64,000 nt of DNA, from assembly GCF_000186345.1 (NCBI RefSeq), contig NC_014962.1:310001-374000 (forward strand). Reading direction: 5' to 3'. Positions 62,838 to 64,000 of the stretch are shown piece by piece. Origin of the DNA: Isosphaera pallida ATCC 43644. Lineage in GTDB: Bacteria > Planctomycetota > Planctomycetia > Isosphaerales > Isosphaeraceae. The first letter of the stretch is position 1. Each line of letters opens with the position of its first letter. Under the pieces are notes generated by a model. That model did not search any database and was not told the origin of the DNA. It saw nothing but the letters and a program-made list of their open reading frames with translations. The translations under genes and the position numbers were made by a program.

Positions 62838-64000
62838 ATGTCCATGTCGATGACCTCCTCCACCACCACTGTCAGCCCCTCTTTGGACGCCTTGGCTCTC
62901 GCCCGGACCGAGACGCTGCCCGAAGGGGTGCTGTTGTGCGGCAAGTATCGGGTGATCCGCAAACTCGCGCAGGGCGCGGTGGCTGGCATCTGGCTGGTGC
63001 GTCACGAATTGCTCAAGGTCGAACGGGCGCTCAAACGGATTCCAGCTCCGCTGGCGCTTGAGGATCGGGTGCGCGGGCGTCTGGAGCGCCAAGCGCGAAT
63101 CATGTCTCGATTGGATCACCCCGCTGCCGTGGCGGTTCAGGATTGCGGCGTTTCCGACGGCGCGCCCTACCTGGAGATGGAGGCGGTGCGGGGACGCGCT
63201 TTGGAAGACGAATTCGCTACCACCACGTTCACCGCTGCCGACTTCGCGCCGCTGTTGGAACAGCTTTGCGACCTGCTTGACCAGGCGCATGGTCGTGGAA
63301 TCGTCCATCGGGATCTGAAAGCCTCTAAAATTTTGCGGCTGCGGGATCGTCGAGTCGGACGCGACCTCAAGGTGTTGGGGTTCGGCATGGCCTCGCTGGT
63401 GGAGGATCCCTCCCTCGGTGCCAACGATCCCTTGTTCATCGGCACACCGGCCTATGCCAGCCCCGAACAGATTCTCCGGGGTGTCACGGCCGCTCAGGGG
63501 GAGTCGATCGACTCCCTGCCCACTTTGGACGCCCGTTGCGACATCTATTCGTTGGGGGTGATCCTTTATAAAGCGCTCAGCGGGGTTTCCCCCTATCGGG
63601 GCAACCTCAATTCGATCCTATTTCAGAAGCTGAACAAACCGGTTCCCCGGTTCGACGAGGCGACACGTGCCCAGCTGCCGACTGGGATCGAAGAGCTGGT
63701 GCTGGCCTGTCTATCCAAAGACCCGCGCCAGCGTCCCGCCTCGGCGCACGAGGTTTGGGAGACGTTCCAAGCCGCCTTGAATCGGTCTTCGATCGCGCCG
63801 GTGACCGTCCCGCTTCCGGGAGAGGCCGACGCCCCAACCTCGGCGTTGCCGGCCGCCTCGCCCAAGTCCACGACCGCGTTGGAGGCCGCGTCCGCCTCCG
63901 TGGTCCCCGAGGATTCCAACCACCCCCCAAACTCATCTCCCACCCCGGCTGGTTCTCCGGCTGGTTCCTCCCACACGCTTGGGGGGTCCGAGACCGAGAC
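62838..64000 (+). CDS. Kinase-fold protein predicted to be a pseudokinase (3' end outside window)
   Basis: At least 387 codons, open to the right edge, starting at ATG 62838 (further ATGs at 62844 and 62850). The Hanks-type fold is clear (about residues 37-310): the beta-3 Lys66 (RALKRI), HRDLKASK with Asp159, the activation segment GTPAYASPEQ, and DIYSLGVILYKALSG. Two catalytic metal-binding residues are missing. The Asn five residues after the HRD Asp is Lys164, and DFG reads Gly181-Phe-Gly. The Gly-rich loop is also altered (LAQGAVAGIWLV). It is followed by a Pro/Ser/Ala tail. Either a regulator without catalysis or an unusual ATP-binding enzyme is possible. Confidence 0.85.
   Translation, partial: MSMSMTSSTTTVSPSLDALALARTETLPEGVLLCGKYRVIRKLAQGAVAGIWLVRHELLKVERALKRIPAPLALEDRVRGRLERQARIMSRLDHPAAVAVQDCGVSDGAPYLEMEAVRGRALEDEFATTTFTAADFAPLLEQLCDLLDQAHGRGIVHRDLKASKILRLRDRRVGRDLKVLGFGMASLVEDPSLGANDPLFIGTPAYASPEQILRGVTAAQGESIDSLPTLDARCDIYSLGVILYKALSGVSPYRGNLNSILFQKLNKPVPRFDEATRAQLPTGIEELVLACLSKDPRQRPASAHEVWETFQAALNRSSIAPVTVPLPGEADAPTSALPAASPKSTTALEAASASVVPEDSNHPPNSSPTPAGSPAGSSHTLGGSETE

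Noticed and set aside
1-64000. CRISPR array, transposase, integrase, or restriction/defence genes
   Set aside because: No regularly spaced repeats and no family motifs of these systems were seen on either strand. The AT-rich island carries no mobility gene.

Overview
The window is GC-rich, gene-dense chromosomal DNA from a planctomycete, probably an Isosphaeraceae-type organism. This is inferred from content, since no marker RNA is present. The evidence is a PEP-CTERM protein, DUF1571 and DUF1080 proteins, two large surface proteins with the planctomycetal N-terminal 'LEPRxxLS'-type motif, Hanks-type kinases, retropepsin-like proteases with PDZ domains, and many Pro-rich secreted proteins without recognised families. 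I found no rRNA, tRNA, CRISPR array, transposase or phage gene.

Layout. 1-8.7 kb: a truncated SEC-C/TPR protein, the ribosome-assembly GTPase Der, a three-gene operon of unknown function joined by ATGA overlaps, signal peptide peptidase SppA and an orphan ABC ATPase. 8.8-14.3 kb: an HSP90-family chaperone and a hybrid histidine kinase with one degenerate and one intact receiver. 14.9-22 kb: a polysaccharide export lipoprotein, secreted proteins, an ExbB/ExbD energy-transducing pair and DedA. 22-30 kb: a short-chain dehydrogenase, a cobalamin adenosyltransferase, a WD40-like propeller, DinB, a Ser/Thr kinase and two tandem retropepsin/PDZ proteins, one with a changed active-site motif. 30.3-32.1 kb: an AT-rich island with a tail-anchored secreted protein, a cysteine-rich secreted peptide and a broken DUF1573 fragment. 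32.6-45 kb: a VIT/VWA protein, a DOMON/CBM9-like protein, an AsmA-like protein, a small lipoprotein, a DUF1571 lipoprotein, an atypical response regulator coupled to a NicO-type transporter, a DUF1080 protein and a DUF4864 protein behind a long 5' hairpin. 45-54 kb: MsrA, a LarA-like protein, a PEP-CTERM protein, RbsD/FucU, an enolase-superfamily epimerase coupled to a hydrolase, and EF-P. 54-64 kb: two large surface proteins, a ComEA-like helix-hairpin-helix protein and a predicted pseudokinase running off the window.

Most genes are housekeeping or envelope genes. The best candidates for undescribed biology are the AT-rich island, the three-gene operon at 4.1-6.1 kb, the Glu-for-Asp receiver joined to a metal transporter, the pseudokinase, the Asp-Val-Gly aspartic-protease paralogue, and a 21-bp hairpin abutting the Shine-Dalgarno of the DUF4864 gene. 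Start codons were chosen by Shine-Dalgarno spacing, signal peptides and overlaps with upstream genes. All functions rest on motif recognition by eye, with no database search.
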